From Prevotellaceae bacterium (GTDB lineage Bacteria > Bacteroidota > Bacteroidia > Bacteroidales > UBA932): DNA of 33,283 nt. A program made the position numbers and the translations under genes. The notes under the pieces are model-generated. The model was not told the origin of the DNA. It saw only the letters and a list, made by a program, of their open reading frames with translations, and did not search any database. Shown in pieces: positions 9,300 through 17,214 of this stretch. Each line of letters opens with the position of its first letter. The stretch's first letter is position 1. The stretch spans positions 1-33,283 of the forward strand of contig JAITKF010000110.1 in assembly GCA_031278545.1 (NCBI GenBank). The letters run 5' to 3'.

Positions 9300-10358
9300 T
9301 TACAACCACCCGTCGCGGCGATAAAGGGCTATCACTTCCTTTACCGCCTCCGCAAGACGATATTGGGGAACAAAAAGCAGTTCGCGGCGGAGCGGCTCCG
9401 TATCGCATATCCAGCTACGCGCGCTCAGGATATGATATTTATCTGCGTTTATCGCCGCCGGCGTACGACCAAAAAGGCCATACAACCGGTCTGCCGTATA
9501 AAATACCGTTTTCACAAGCCATAATGGAATCGACGCCCGGGCTACCCGTTTTTTCCCCAACGCCCGTTGGAGGATAGCGGCATATTCCTTTGTAGTATAC
9601 ACGTCGCCGTCGGCGACAAAATAAGCGCGCCGCGACAGCGGCGAACCGCACGCGGCGAAGGCCGCCCGTACCAAGTCGTAGACATGGATAAAGGTGATGT
9701 ATTGCGGACGTCGTCCGAAGAAGGGCGCAATACCCTTGTCGATCATCTTAATATAGGACAGGTAACCCCTGTCGCGCGGGCCGTAGATACCCGTAGGGCG
9801 CAGGATGATAAAAGGGAATGCGGGTAACGAGTACAGGTATTCTTCGGCCTTCCGTTTACTCCGTCCGTAGGCCGTATTGGGACGCGGCACATCGTCATGC
9901 CGGAGAGGGCGCAACGACAGCGCGTCGCCGGAGCCGAACGACGACAGGCTGCTGATATAAATAAACTTTTTGGGCGTCATCCCGGCCGTTATTAAGGCGT
10001 CGGCTAAATGTTTTGTAAAGCCAAAATTGATGCGGTCGAACTGCGAGTGGTCAGTGGCGCTGATGACGCCTGCGGCATGGATCACATAATCGAATACGCC
10101 GTGTTCCGCCCGGAAACGTTGTAAAAACGCCGTTAATTGCCCCGCATCGGGGAGCGGCAAATCGACAATATGGATACGGGCGTCCTGTAAATACGTCCGT
10201 TTACTCGACGCCCGCACGCCTGCATACGTTTCATAGCCGTTGGCTAAGGCATAGCCTGTCAGGTGTCCCCCTACAAACCCGCTGGCGCCGGTAATCAATA
10301 TTCGCGGCGCGCGGGGCGGCTGGGGGGGCGGGGATATATTACAGGGGTCGTTCATCAT
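9300..10358 (-). CDS. NAD(P)-dependent epimerase/dehydratase, extended SDR family
   Basis: A Rossmann-fold oxidoreductase of the extended short-chain dehydrogenase type, acting on a nucleotide sugar, sterol-like or similar substrate. The 352-residue protein shows the cofactor motif GASGFVGGHL at about 24-33, an HAAG segment, a catalytic Ser in YISSLSSFG, and the YxxxK pair in AYGRSKRKAEEYL, followed by RPTGIYGPRDRG. The first 20 residues are proline-rich (ISPPPQPPRAPR) and probably disordered. The start could be either of two adjacent ATG codons; I give the outer one. No sugar-biosynthesis neighbours reveal the substrate. It is convergent with hppA and lies 175 nt downstream of the DUF6261 gene. 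Confidence 0.85.
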   Translation of the reverse strand: MMNDPCNISPPPQPPRAPRILITGASGFVGGHLTGYALANGYETYAGVRASSKRTYLQDARIHIVDLPLPDAGQLTAFLQRFRAEHGVFDYVIHAAGVISATDHSQFDRINFGFTKHLADALITAGMTPKKFIYISSLSSFGSGDALSLRPLRHDDVPRPNTAYGRSKRKAEEYLYSLPAFPFIILRPTGIYGPRDRGYLSYIKMIDKGIAPFFGRRPQYITFIHVYDLVRAAFAACGSPLSRRAYFVADGDVYTTKEYAAILQRALGKKRVARASIPLWLVKTVFYTADRLYGLFGRTPAAINADKYHILSARSWICDTEPLRRELLFVPQYRLAEAVKEVIALYRRDGWL

Positions 10359-10477
10359 GGTGGGGGTAAAATAACTGCCGGCCTACGTGGCGATATGACA
10401 GGTAAAAGCAGAACATAAAAAATATACTTTATATCGCCGGCAGGCCGGCAGGACGTTTTTATTTAAAAACCGGAAGC

Positions 10478-10495
10478 GCTACGGCCTTCCGTAGC
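10478..10495 (-). terminator. Hairpin downstream of the DUF6261 gene
   Basis: GCTACGG pairs perfectly with CCGTAGC around a CCTT loop. On the minus strand a T5 run follows after about 8 nt (10465-10469). The gap is long for an intrinsic terminator. A second short hairpin (GCCGG-CAGG-CCGGC) lies at 10436-10449. Confidence 0.35.
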
Positions 10496-10533
10496 TGGCG
10501 GTAACGCTTACTGGTCTGTACATCACGGGGGGC

Positions 10534-11484
10534 TCAGCATACGCGTTTAATATTAAATGTGACGCTCTTTTTGCCTTTATAGGCTCCCTTGCCGTGGATG
10601 GTCAATTCGGCGGTGCCGACGTTAATATTATTTTTATAGGTAACGTCGAAGTCTGTGCCGAGTATTAAGGTCTTGGTAGGTTTTTCCTTTTCGCGGTAAA
10701 ATACTTTCGGTATAACGATTATAGGCGTCCCCGTATAGTCTTGCGTGTCGATAGCATCGATGACGGTATGGTCGCCTTCGTCGAGGTCTTTCTTTGCGCG
10801 ACGGTAAGTATGTTCGTTAAAATAGGTGATGTCGGTATTGAGTACAGTGATGAATGCATCGGCGTTGAGGGTGCCGATTAGCGACGCGGCGTCGACCTTT
10901 TCGACTAATTGCCTGTACAGGGGGTCTATTTCCTTCCTGACGTCGGAGAGTTTCCCCTCTGGCCTGCGGCTTATCTCGGCCTGACGCAGGGCGAAATAAG
11001 ATTCAAAGCGGGTCTTGTAAAGTTGTAGTTCCATGACCCACCCTGACAGTCCGGTGGAGGTTACTTTCGTGGCGTAGGCGCCGTTAAGGTCGGCGATTAG
11101 CAGGTCGACGGCGAGTTGTTCTTCCTCATAGGGTTTTTTCTCAATCCGCCCGTAGGCGTCGAAGCGGTTTTTAAGACTGATGGCTGCTTCTACAATGGCG
11201 GCGTTAGGGTTTCGCAATTGGGCGTTGACAATTTCGCGCATGCCTACGACAGTCTTGTCTATTAGCTTGTCCGTAGTGGCGATTAGGCGTGTATAGTCGC
11301 TTTTCCGCATGGTGTCTATCAGGGCTTTTTCCTGTGCGAGTTTGGCGTCGAACGGCGGCAATTCGGTTTCGAGTAACTCAAGTATGTCTGCATCTGCCGA
11401 TACCCGGCTGCGGAAGGTAATCATATATTCGCAATGCGCTTCATTGCGGTAGTGTACAAGGCGTGCGGTAAGGATTTTTTTCAT
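10534..11484 (-). CDS. DUF6261-family protein with an extra Ig-like C-terminal domain
   Basis: Function unknown. The first roughly 235 of 316 residues are helical and charged and match what I know of the Bacteroidota family DUF6261 (segments such as AAISLKNRFDAYG, GLSGWVMEL and EIDPLYRQLVEKV). There is no signal peptide or membrane helix. The last 80 residues differ: DYTGTPI, a TDFDVTYKNNINVGTAEL block, GKGAYKG and SVTFNI resemble the small Ig-like repeats usually found in secreted surface proteins. That makes a fusion of a cytoplasmic-looking domain with a normally extracellular module. The nearest convincing promoter lies about 610 nt upstream, beyond a 41-bp tandem hairpin array, so the mRNA probably has a long structured leader. 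The family name is given from memory of motifs, not a search. Confidence 0.75.
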   Translation of the reverse strand: MKKILTARLVHYRNEAHCEYMITFRSRVSADADILELLETELPPFDAKLAQEKALIDTMRKSDYTRLIATTDKLIDKTVVGMREIVNAQLRNPNAAIVEAAISLKNRFDAYGRIEKKPYEEEQLAVDLLIADLNGAYATKVTSTGLSGWVMELQLYKTRFESYFALRQAEISRRPEGKLSDVRKEIDPLYRQLVEKVDAASLIGTLNADAFITVLNTDITYFNEHTYRRAKKDLDEGDHTVIDAIDTQDYTGTPIIVIPKVFYREKEKPTKTLILGTDFDVTYKNNINVGTAELTIHGKGAYKGKKSVTFNIKRVC

Positions 11485-11520
11485 GGTATGTTATTTTTTA
11501 AGTAGTGTTTTTTGAGGTAA

Positions 11521-11862
11521 TCCAATGCGTGGCGGCCTTCCGTCGGTTGACGGAAACGTGCTCCAACGTGGGGCGGCCTTCCGTCGGTTGACGGAAACGT
11601 GCTCCAGCGTGGGGCGGCCTTTCGTCGGTTGACGGAAACGTACTCCAATGTGGGGCGGCTTTTCGTCGGTTGACGGAAATGTGCTCCAACGCGGGGCGGC
11701 TTTCCGTCGGTTGACGGAAACGTGCTCCAGCGTGTGGCGGCTTTCCGTCGGTTGACGGAAACGTGCTCCAACGTGGGGCGACTTTCCGTCGGTTGACGGG
11801 ATCGTTCCCCAAGTTGGGACGCCGTTCCGCCCATTGACGGAACGGCTTCCCACGCAGGGGCT
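11521..11862. repeat. 41-bp tandem repeat array, one hairpin per unit
   Basis: Eight units lie in exact 41-bp register: the GTCGGTTGAC core begins at 11542, 11583, 11624, 11665, 11706, 11747 and 11788, and a diverged copy aligns at 11829. Each unit contains TTCCGTC-GGTT-GACGGAA or a one-base variant, a 7-bp stem with a 4-nt loop. The linker reads roughly CGTGCTCCAACGTGGGGCGG. The eighth unit has changed on both sides to give a 9-bp perfect stem (GCCGTTCCG at 11821-11829 with CGGAACGGC at 11838-11846). The period is not a multiple of three, and all three minus frames are open, so long frames here reflect composition. It occupies the leader of the DUF6261 gene. Confidence 0.95.
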
Positions 11863-12097
11863 GCATTTTGTATAGATAAAATGAGCCGGAGAACACCGGG
11901 GCAGAAGGATATAGAGTAGCAGGCTATTCCAACGCGCCGGAAAAAGAAATAATGTGCGGGGATGTATCGTGTCGACAAATTGGAAAACGAACGGTACATG
12001 CCCGGATACCGGAAAACCCGATTGTTTTTCGGAAGTACAAGAGGTTAATATAGCACGACAAAGTGTCATTTATTTAAAAAAATCAGTTAAGCGGTGA

Positions 12098-12129
12098 CAA
12101 AGGTAGGGACATTTTTTTAATAATGCAAC
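12098..12129 (-). promoter_or_regulatory. Promoter of the DUF6261 leader and repeat array
   Basis: On the minus strand TTG (12126-12128) is followed 20 nt later by TACCTTTG (12098-12105), the same spacing as in the ahpC promoter. It fires leftward into the 41-bp array and then the DUF6261 gene. An ATG at 12069 opens a 192-codon frame through the array, listed under rejected items. Confidence 0.65.
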
Positions 12130-12251
12130 TTTTTTTTGTTTTTTTTTGAAAATTTAACATACGGCATGTATGCGTCCGCCCCACAGTTGTCCGGAGGCTT
12201 GCGGGAGGGCTGTTATTACCGGTCGTGTGATGGCGTATGGCGGGCGGTTAT

Positions 12252-12299
12252 AAAAAAAATAAAGTATAAAGACGGATGCGTATCCGCTTTATACTTTAT
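12252..12299 (-). terminator. Intrinsic terminator of ahpC
   Basis: AAAGTATAAAG (12261-12271) pairs perfectly with CTTTATACTTT (12287-12297), extended by two A-T pairs outside. After a single bulged A, CGGAT pairs with ATCCG around a GCGT loop. On the minus strand the stem is followed by a run of eight T residues (12252-12259). It isolates ahpC from the DUF6261 promoter. Confidence 0.85.
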
Positions 12300-12337
12300 C
12301 CGTATATCCCGGATTTGGCGGGATACACTTAACCCGT

Positions 12338-12904
12338 TTAGATTTTTCCCACCAATTCGACGCACGGTTTTAGCGTGGCGTCTCCTCTCCTCCAATTGGC
12401 GGGGCAGACATCGTTTGGGTTTTCGGCGATAAACTGTGCGGCTTCTATCTTACGGAGCAACTCGTCGGCGTTACGCCCGATGCTGTTGTCGTGGATCTCG
12501 GCTATTTTGATTTTCCCGTCGGGATTGATTATAAACGTACTGCGGCAGGCGATTCCTTCGTCTTCAATCAGTACGCCGAATGCGCGGCTTAATATGCCTG
12601 CGCGGTCGGCCAGTATCGGGTAGTCGATTTTTTGGATGGCCGTTGAGACGTCGTGCCATGCTTTGTGTACAAAATGCGAGTCGGTGCTGATGGCGTAGAT
12701 TTCGACGCCCAGCGCTTGGAAGCGGTCGTATTTATCGGCCATATCTTCCAGTTCTGTCGGGCATACGAATGTAAAATCGGCCGGATAGAAGAAGAACACC
12801 GCCCATTTTCCTTTGACGTCGTCGGATGTTACGGTGATAAATTCGTCGCGGCGGTATGCGGGCAACGAAAAATCGGGAATTTCTGTGTTGATGATTGGGG
12901 TCAT
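12338..12904 (-). CDS. ahpC: Typical 2-Cys peroxiredoxin AhpC
   Basis: Reduces hydrogen peroxide and organic hydroperoxides in the cytoplasm. The peroxidatic cysteine is Cys48 in the FVCPTE motif, with Pro41 and Thr45 of the usual P-x3-T-x2-C pattern. The resolving cysteine is Cys167 in VCPANW near the C-terminus. At 188 residues it is full length. The ATG at 12904 is chosen because the protein then begins at the conserved domain; the frame extends further up but would run through the promoter. No ahpF-type reductase is adjacent, so its electron donor must be encoded elsewhere. A strong promoter and a strong terminator bracket it as a single-gene unit. Control by OxyR is plausible for Bacteroidales, but I see no defined site. 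Confidence 0.95.
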   Translation of the reverse strand: MTPIINTEIPDFSLPAYRRDEFITVTSDDVKGKWAVFFFYPADFTFVCPTELEDMADKYDRFQALGVEIYAISTDSHFVHKAWHDVSTAIQKIDYPILADRAGILSRAFGVLIEDEGIACRSTFIINPDGKIKIAEIHDNSIGRNADELLRKIEAAQFIAENPNDVCPANWRRGDATLKPCVELVGKI

Positions 12905-12948
12905 ACTGTTTACTTTTTTAATGGAATGTGGTATTGTTATTTTTTTTG

Positions 12949-12980
12949 CAAAGGTATATAAATTTATAGCGTCCGGCAAA
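12949..12980 (-). promoter_or_regulatory. Promoter of ahpC
   Basis: Minus-strand TTTG (12977-12980), 20 nt, TACCTTTG (12949-12956). The start codon lies 44 nt downstream. This is one of the best matches to the Bacteroidota consensus in the window. Confidence 0.75.
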
Positions 12981-13169
12981 CTTATTTTTCCTGTCTTTGC
13001 ATAAATGGTATTGATATGCCGTAGATATCCGGCAATTGGAGTATGTTGCCGCCATTGCTTATTTCAGGGGCTTCGCAAAGGCGGCCGGTTTTTGCGCGGT
13101 CGCGTTTGTGGCGGATTTATAAAGGCGTTTTATCCGGGCGTTTCCTTTGCCCGCGTGCCGGTAGAATAT

Positions 13170-14081
13170 TTAGGATGATTTGCCGCTGCATATTTTTAAG
13201 TTCGATTGCAGTTTTATGAATCCCGTTTCCTGTAATACCGATTGGGCAAAGATACGGTTGAATGTCGCTTCGTCGAGCGCCTGCCAGTCGGCGGCGGTGA
13301 AGCGGACGATTTCGGGAATAGTCCATCCGGTATGCCGGTGCGGCGGCGCGGCGATGTTCCACGGGCATGACAGCTGGCAGTAATCGCATCCGAAACAGTA
13401 GGGGCGGACGTCGACGCCATTCTCGCCTTTCCTTTTATTGTGATAGGAGATGCAGCGGTTTGCGTCTAACCGGTAGGCTTCCAGGGCTCCGCCCGGGCAG
13501 GCGTCGAGGCAGCGCCGGCAGTTGCCGCAGCGGGATGCAGTAGTGGGCGCGTCGTATTCCAGCTCTGCCGATGTAAGCAATTCTGCAATAAATGTGAACG
13601 ACCCAAAGCGGGGCGAGACGAGCAGGCAGTTTTTTCCAATCCAGCCTAATCCTGCGCGCATAGCCCACACTTTTTCCAGTACCGGCGCCGAGTCTGCGAA
13701 TCCCCGTAACCGGATATCCGGCTGCGCCGCTGTTATTGACGTACAGAGGCGTTTTAGTTTTTGATGAATCACGTGGTGGTAGTTACGGACGTAGGCGTAG
13801 CAGGCGATTTTCGGCGCGTCGGGCGGCTGTGTTACCGGTGGTTTGTAGTTCAACAGCATGACGATTACCGAACGGGCGCCATCGAGTAGCAGCGCGGGGT
13901 TTTCGCGCTTGTCGGTATTCCGTTCCATGTAGGCCATACCGGCGTGCCGTCCGTCGGCTAACCATTGCCGCAGCCGCGCGGCCTCTTCGGTAAGCGTAAC
14001 GACGGGCGCAATGCCGCACGCGTCGAACCCGGCGTCTGCGACAGCCTTTTTAATCATTCGTGTCAGCCGCGTTTTATTCAT
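13170..14081 (-). CDS. queG: Epoxyqueuosine reductase QueG
   Basis: Catalyses the last step of queuosine synthesis, reducing epoxyqueuosine at position 34 of tRNA; a cobalamin and iron-sulfur enzyme of the cytoplasm. The 303-residue protein has the N-terminal reductase domain (DACGIAP, GRHAGMAYMERN, RSVIVMLLNY) and two [4Fe-4S] motifs, CGNCRRCLDACP and CFGCDYCQLSCP. The segment AGLGWIGKNCLL, conserved in the family, is present. It lacks the C-terminal HEAT-like extension of some homologues but has the usual Bacteroidota length. It lies 33 nt downstream of the GT9 gene, so the two are probably cotranscribed, although no functional link is evident. Confidence 0.93.
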   Translation of the reverse strand: MNKTRLTRMIKKAVADAGFDACGIAPVVTLTEEAARLRQWLADGRHAGMAYMERNTDKRENPALLLDGARSVIVMLLNYKPPVTQPPDAPKIACYAYVRNYHHVIHQKLKRLCTSITAAQPDIRLRGFADSAPVLEKVWAMRAGLGWIGKNCLLVSPRFGSFTFIAELLTSAELEYDAPTTASRCGNCRRCLDACPGGALEAYRLDANRCISYHNKRKGENGVDVRPYCFGCDYCQLSCPWNIAAPPHRHTGWTIPEIVRFTAADWQALDEATFNRIFAQSVLQETGFIKLQSNLKICSGKSS

Positions 14082-14114
14082 ACAGGGTTACAGGAAACCG
14101 TCCGCGCCGGTTAA

Positions 14115-15128
14115 TTAAAGGAACATCTGCGCCCGTGCAATGACCGCTTCCGGGGGAATGCTTTGCAGGCAGTGGTAATCCTTCCGGAAACAGGGTTTGT
14201 TCCCATAGATGGAGCATGGGCTGCATGGCAGTCCTGCGCTGAGGGCATTGTCGGGCAACTGCCGCCAGCCGTAGAAGCCGGCGCAGGGATGCGTAGCGCC
14301 CCAGATGGATATTACTGTCGCGCCGGCAAAGGCGGCGAAGTGCATATTGGCCGAGTCCATGCAAATCATCACTGACAGCCGTTGCATCAACGCCAGCTCG
14401 TCGGCGAGCGTCAGCCGTCCGGCGACGGAGCGAACCGTCGGATAGCGGCGTTCCCACTCTTCAAGGATTTCCTGCTCGCGCCGTCCGCCGCCGAAGAGGA
14501 ATACTTCCGTGTCGATGCAGGCCGCAAAATGGGCGATGACCGTCTGTATTTTTTCCAGCGGATATACCTTGCCGGCATACGCGGCAAAGGGCGCAATGCC
14601 TACGGCTTTTGACGCCGCCGGAACAACGCCCCTGTCCGATGGCGTATATACGGGCACGGCTGGCGATGTATCGGGCGGCAGGGTTTCTCCAAGGCATTGG
14701 GCAAGCGTATCGCGGTACCTGTCGAACGACGACCTTAGCGGCTGCCGTACTTTATTCCGGCGACGGGTAAGCCGCTGCCGGGCAGCCCGTCCTTTCCGGA
14801 TAACGTATACCTTCTGTCCCGACAGGCGTAGCATCGTCCGCAGGATTTGCGTCCTCAGCACATCGTGGACGTCTGCTATAACGTCGGGCTGCTGTGCCCG
14901 GATTGTCCGGTATAGCCGCCATATCCCGCGTAACCCGCGATAGTCTGTCGTTTCATTTATTCCAATGAACCGCAGGTTGGGCAGGCCGGTAAATAGTGGT
15001 TGCATAAACGATTGCGATATCATCGTAAAGGTGGCGCCGGGGAATTGTACCGCCGCTTGCCTGATAACTATCGCGGCTATTGCAATATCGCCGATGGCCG
15101 AAAGTCGAATGAGGAGGATATGGGTCAT
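14115..15128 (-). CDS. Glycosyltransferase family 9 (heptosyltransferase-like)
   Basis: Transfers a sugar, typically ADP-heptose, to the lipopolysaccharide core at the inner face of the cytoplasmic membrane. The 337-residue protein begins with the family signature LLIRLSAIGDIAIA, and its C-terminal domain has GIAPFAAYAGKVYPLEKI and a CMDSANMHFAAFAG segment followed by SIWGATHP, the nucleotide-sugar site of GT9 enzymes. The C-terminus contains a cysteine cluster (LPCSPCSIYGNKPCF) common in Bacteroidota members. The donor and acceptor cannot be assigned from sequence alone. It lies between the S41 protease and queG genes on the same strand; the 128 nt after the protease gene leave room for a separate promoter, but none was recognised. 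Confidence 0.88.
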   Translation of the reverse strand: MTHILLIRLSAIGDIAIAAIVIRQAAVQFPGATFTMISQSFMQPLFTGLPNLRFIGINETTDYRGLRGIWRLYRTIRAQQPDVIADVHDVLRTQILRTMLRLSGQKVYVIRKGRAARQRLTRRRNKVRQPLRSSFDRYRDTLAQCLGETLPPDTSPAVPVYTPSDRGVVPAASKAVGIAPFAAYAGKVYPLEKIQTVIAHFAACIDTEVFLFGGGRREQEILEEWERRYPTVRSVAGRLTLADELALMQRLSVMICMDSANMHFAAFAGATVISIWGATHPCAGFYGWRQLPDNALSAGLPCSPCSIYGNKPCFRKDYHCLQSIPPEAVIARAQMFL

Positions 15129-15256
15129 GTGGAGGGGTTGTGGTTGTGGAAAGGAGCAGGGGCGTCGCTTTGCTGCTGTGTCGTTGCGTTTAAAGGAGGG
15201 GGAATTGTGGGATGCAGTTGACGCGGCGTCCTGTTACCTTCGGCAGGCCGCAGTTC

Positions 15257-16879
15257 CTACTTTTTAGTTTCTAATTCTATGGCTGTTTCTAATTGGGTAT
15301 CACGCCGGAACATGGCGCGGATGCGTCCGGCGGTGTAATAGTACCGGGCGCATATTTCTTCTTCGAGCAGGGGCTGGAGTTCTTGACGGTAACGCCGTAG
15401 CTTGTCGCGCTTATCGGTATTGATTTTGGTTTGTATCGCCGCCAGTTCGTTTTTCATGTCGTTGTATAACTGTTCATGCCGGAGGGTTTCTACCAGCTGT
15501 TCAAATTGTAATTCAGAGGCGGTACGCCCGTCGAACTGCTGTCCGACGGCATATTCGATGAAGTCCTCATAATCGTCGTCGGACAGGTGAAAGTCTTCCG
15601 GCGCGTCAATGGTCGGATGCGTGGCAAAATAATGGACGGAATAACTCCACGGGATGTTGCGTGCGACTAATTCGTAAGTGGTGCGTGTATAGGCCGTCGG
15701 TTCGGCGATGACGTCGGGCGTGATACCTCCCCCGTCGTAGACCGTCCGTCCGTTTTTTGTTTTGAACGCCCTGCGGAGGGAGTCGGGTATGTTACCCGCG
15801 CTGCCGTCCTCATTACGGTGGCTGTAGTCGATGATCTGTATGCAGCGCCCCGAGGGAATGTAGTATCTGGCCGACGTTACTTTTAGTTGCGTATTATATC
15901 CTAATTTACGCACCGCCTGCACTAGTCCTTTGCCGAAAGTACGCGTGCCGACGATTACCGCACGGTCTAAATCCTGTAACGCTCCCGCGAGGATTTCTGC
16001 GGCCGACGCCGACGCACTGTTCACTAGTACGGTAATCGGGATTTGCGTGTCTAATGGCTTCTCCTGCGTGCGGTACGTCGCCTCGAACAGTTTGATGCGC
16101 CCTCGCGCCGTAACGACCTCCGTCCCGCGTGGTACAAAGAGCCCCACTATATTGACGGCCTCCTCAAGCAGCCCTCCGCCGTTGGAACGTACGTCGATAA
16201 TCAGGCGCCGTAACCGGCCGGTTTTTTGAAGCGACAGGAAGGCGTTCTTAAAATCGCGACTGCCTTCCTTCGTAAACGAGGTGACGCAGATGTAGCCAAT
16301 GCTGTCGGCCACGAGACCGGCAAAGGCGACGTCAGAAAGATGTACGCGTTCGCGGACAACCGACAGCGCGAGCGTATCGCCGCCGCGTAGCTTGACGACC
16401 TTCAGGGCGACCGGCGTTCCGGCGGCTCCCCGAAGCATTTTGCTGGCTTTATCTGCCGGTATATCGTACGCGTTTCTCCCGTCGATTTCTACCAGCAGAT
16501 CTCCGGCCACCAATCCTGCGCGGTCGGCCGGAAAGCCTTCATACTGTTCGGATATTTCGACGCCGCCCGGCGCTTTTTTAATCAGCGCCCCGATGCCGCC
16601 ATACTGGCCGGTGGTGACAATGTCAAAATCACCCGATATTTCTTCGGGAATATATACCGTATAAGGATCGAGGCTTTCAAGCATAGCCCCGATGCCGGTT
16701 TCCACCAGACGGTCTATCTTCACGGAGTCGACGTAAAATAGGGATAGCTCACGTAATACAGAATGAAAAATGTCTAAACTTTGAGCAGTCTTAAAGTCGT
16801 CCGACTGTGCCGTCGCCTTCACCGGCCACGCAGCTACCCAGATGGTTGCTACGATAAAAAATTTTTGAAACAGTTGCAT
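15257..16879 (-). CDS. S41 family carboxyl-terminal processing protease with PDZ domain
   Basis: An exported serine protease of the tail-specific/CtpA family that trims or degrades envelope proteins from their C-termini. The ATG at 16879 gives 540 residues starting with a signal peptide (FFIVATIWVAAWPVKATAQ). A PDZ domain follows (GGIGALIKK to LRGAAGTPVALKV). The protease core carries NSASASAAEIL with catalytic Ser292 and TFGKGLVQ with Lys317, 25 residues apart as in characterised relatives. The C-terminal 150 residues are helical and charged. The frame continues upstream to 17011, but that would precede the signal peptide and include the promoter element, so I rejected it. It may be the first gene of a unit with the GT9 and queG genes. 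Confidence 0.92.
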   Translation of the reverse strand: MQLFQKFFIVATIWVAAWPVKATAQSDDFKTAQSLDIFHSVLRELSLFYVDSVKIDRLVETGIGAMLESLDPYTVYIPEEISGDFDIVTTGQYGGIGALIKKAPGGVEISEQYEGFPADRAGLVAGDLLVEIDGRNAYDIPADKASKMLRGAAGTPVALKVVKLRGGDTLALSVVRERVHLSDVAFAGLVADSIGYICVTSFTKEGSRDFKNAFLSLQKTGRLRRLIIDVRSNGGGLLEEAVNIVGLFVPRGTEVVTARGRIKLFEATYRTQEKPLDTQIPITVLVNSASASAAEILAGALQDLDRAVIVGTRTFGKGLVQAVRKLGYNTQLKVTSARYYIPSGRCIQIIDYSHRNEDGSAGNIPDSLRRAFKTKNGRTVYDGGGITPDVIAEPTAYTRTTYELVARNIPWSYSVHYFATHPTIDAPEDFHLSDDDYEDFIEYAVGQQFDGRTASELQFEQLVETLRHEQLYNDMKNELAAIQTKINTDKRDKLRRYRQELQPLLEEEICARYYYTAGRIRAMFRRDTQLETAIELETKK

Positions 16880-16903
16880 CACAATAAAATTTGATTTGAA
16901 ATG

Positions 16904-16911
16904 CAAAGATA
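16904..16911 (-). promoter_or_regulatory. -7 element of the S41 protease gene
   Basis: TATCTTTG on the minus strand, 24 nt upstream of the ATG at 16879. No TTG is found at the 20 nt spacing. Confidence 0.55.
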
Positions 16912-17096
16912 CGGTTTTTTTTAGGGAGTTAAAGAAGTTAAAACAATCCTGCGGTAGTATCCCTATGCCCTTCCACCCTGCACCTGCCGAAGTCGTGGCA
17001 TTATTATACAATCATTGCCTCTTTTATCCAAAGGGGGATTGTATGATGAATATGATTTATGCGATTGCCGCAAGACGTGGAACGTAAACTCCTCAA

Positions 17097-17154
17097 TATT
17101 GTAACCCTGTCCGGGAGTGGGGCAGGGTTACAATACATACCGTAACCCCGTCCG
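17097..17154. promoter_or_regulatory. Candidate operator: three GTAACCC half-sites upstream of the metal operon
   Basis: TATTGTAACCCTG (17097-17109) is perfectly repeated in inverted orientation at 17123-17135, a 13-bp inverted repeat with further pairing inside. A third copy, GTAACCCCGTCCG, lies in direct orientation at 17142-17154, matching 17101-17113 at 12 of 13 positions. No T-run follows on either strand, so it is not a terminator. The cluster ends 25 bp before the -33 element of the efflux operon. Confidence 0.5.
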
Positions 17155-17178
17155 CAGGCGCGCCTCGCGTCGACGCCA

Positions 17179-17210
17179 TTTGCTCATATCCCAAATTATT
17201 TCTATCTTTG
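17179..17210 (+). promoter_or_regulatory. Promoter of the metal-efflux operon
   Basis: TTTG (17179-17182), 20 nt, TATCTTTG (17203-17210); the first start codon follows after 4 nt. It matches the Bacteroidota consensus in sequence and spacing and implies an almost leaderless transcript. Confidence 0.75.
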
Positions 17211-17214
17211 CATC

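Noticed and set aside
11521-11862. CRISPR array.
   Set aside because: The repeats are directly adjacent and continuous, with no unique spacers of constant length, and no cas genes are nearby.
11481-12069. Three overlapping minus-strand frames of 132, 172 and 192 codons through the 41-bp array, one with an ATG 28 nt after a promoter element.
   Set aside because: The 41-bp period makes all three frames open and gives the same rotated peptide repeats; this is a property of the repeat, not evidence of a protein. The 192-codon frame from 12069 is the only one with a promoter and would deserve proteomic checking.
13120-13165. Terminator after queG (CGGGC and GCCCG around a 9-nt loop near 13136-13154).
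   Set aside because: The stem is five pairs and lacks a proper T-run on the minus strand; too weak to list.
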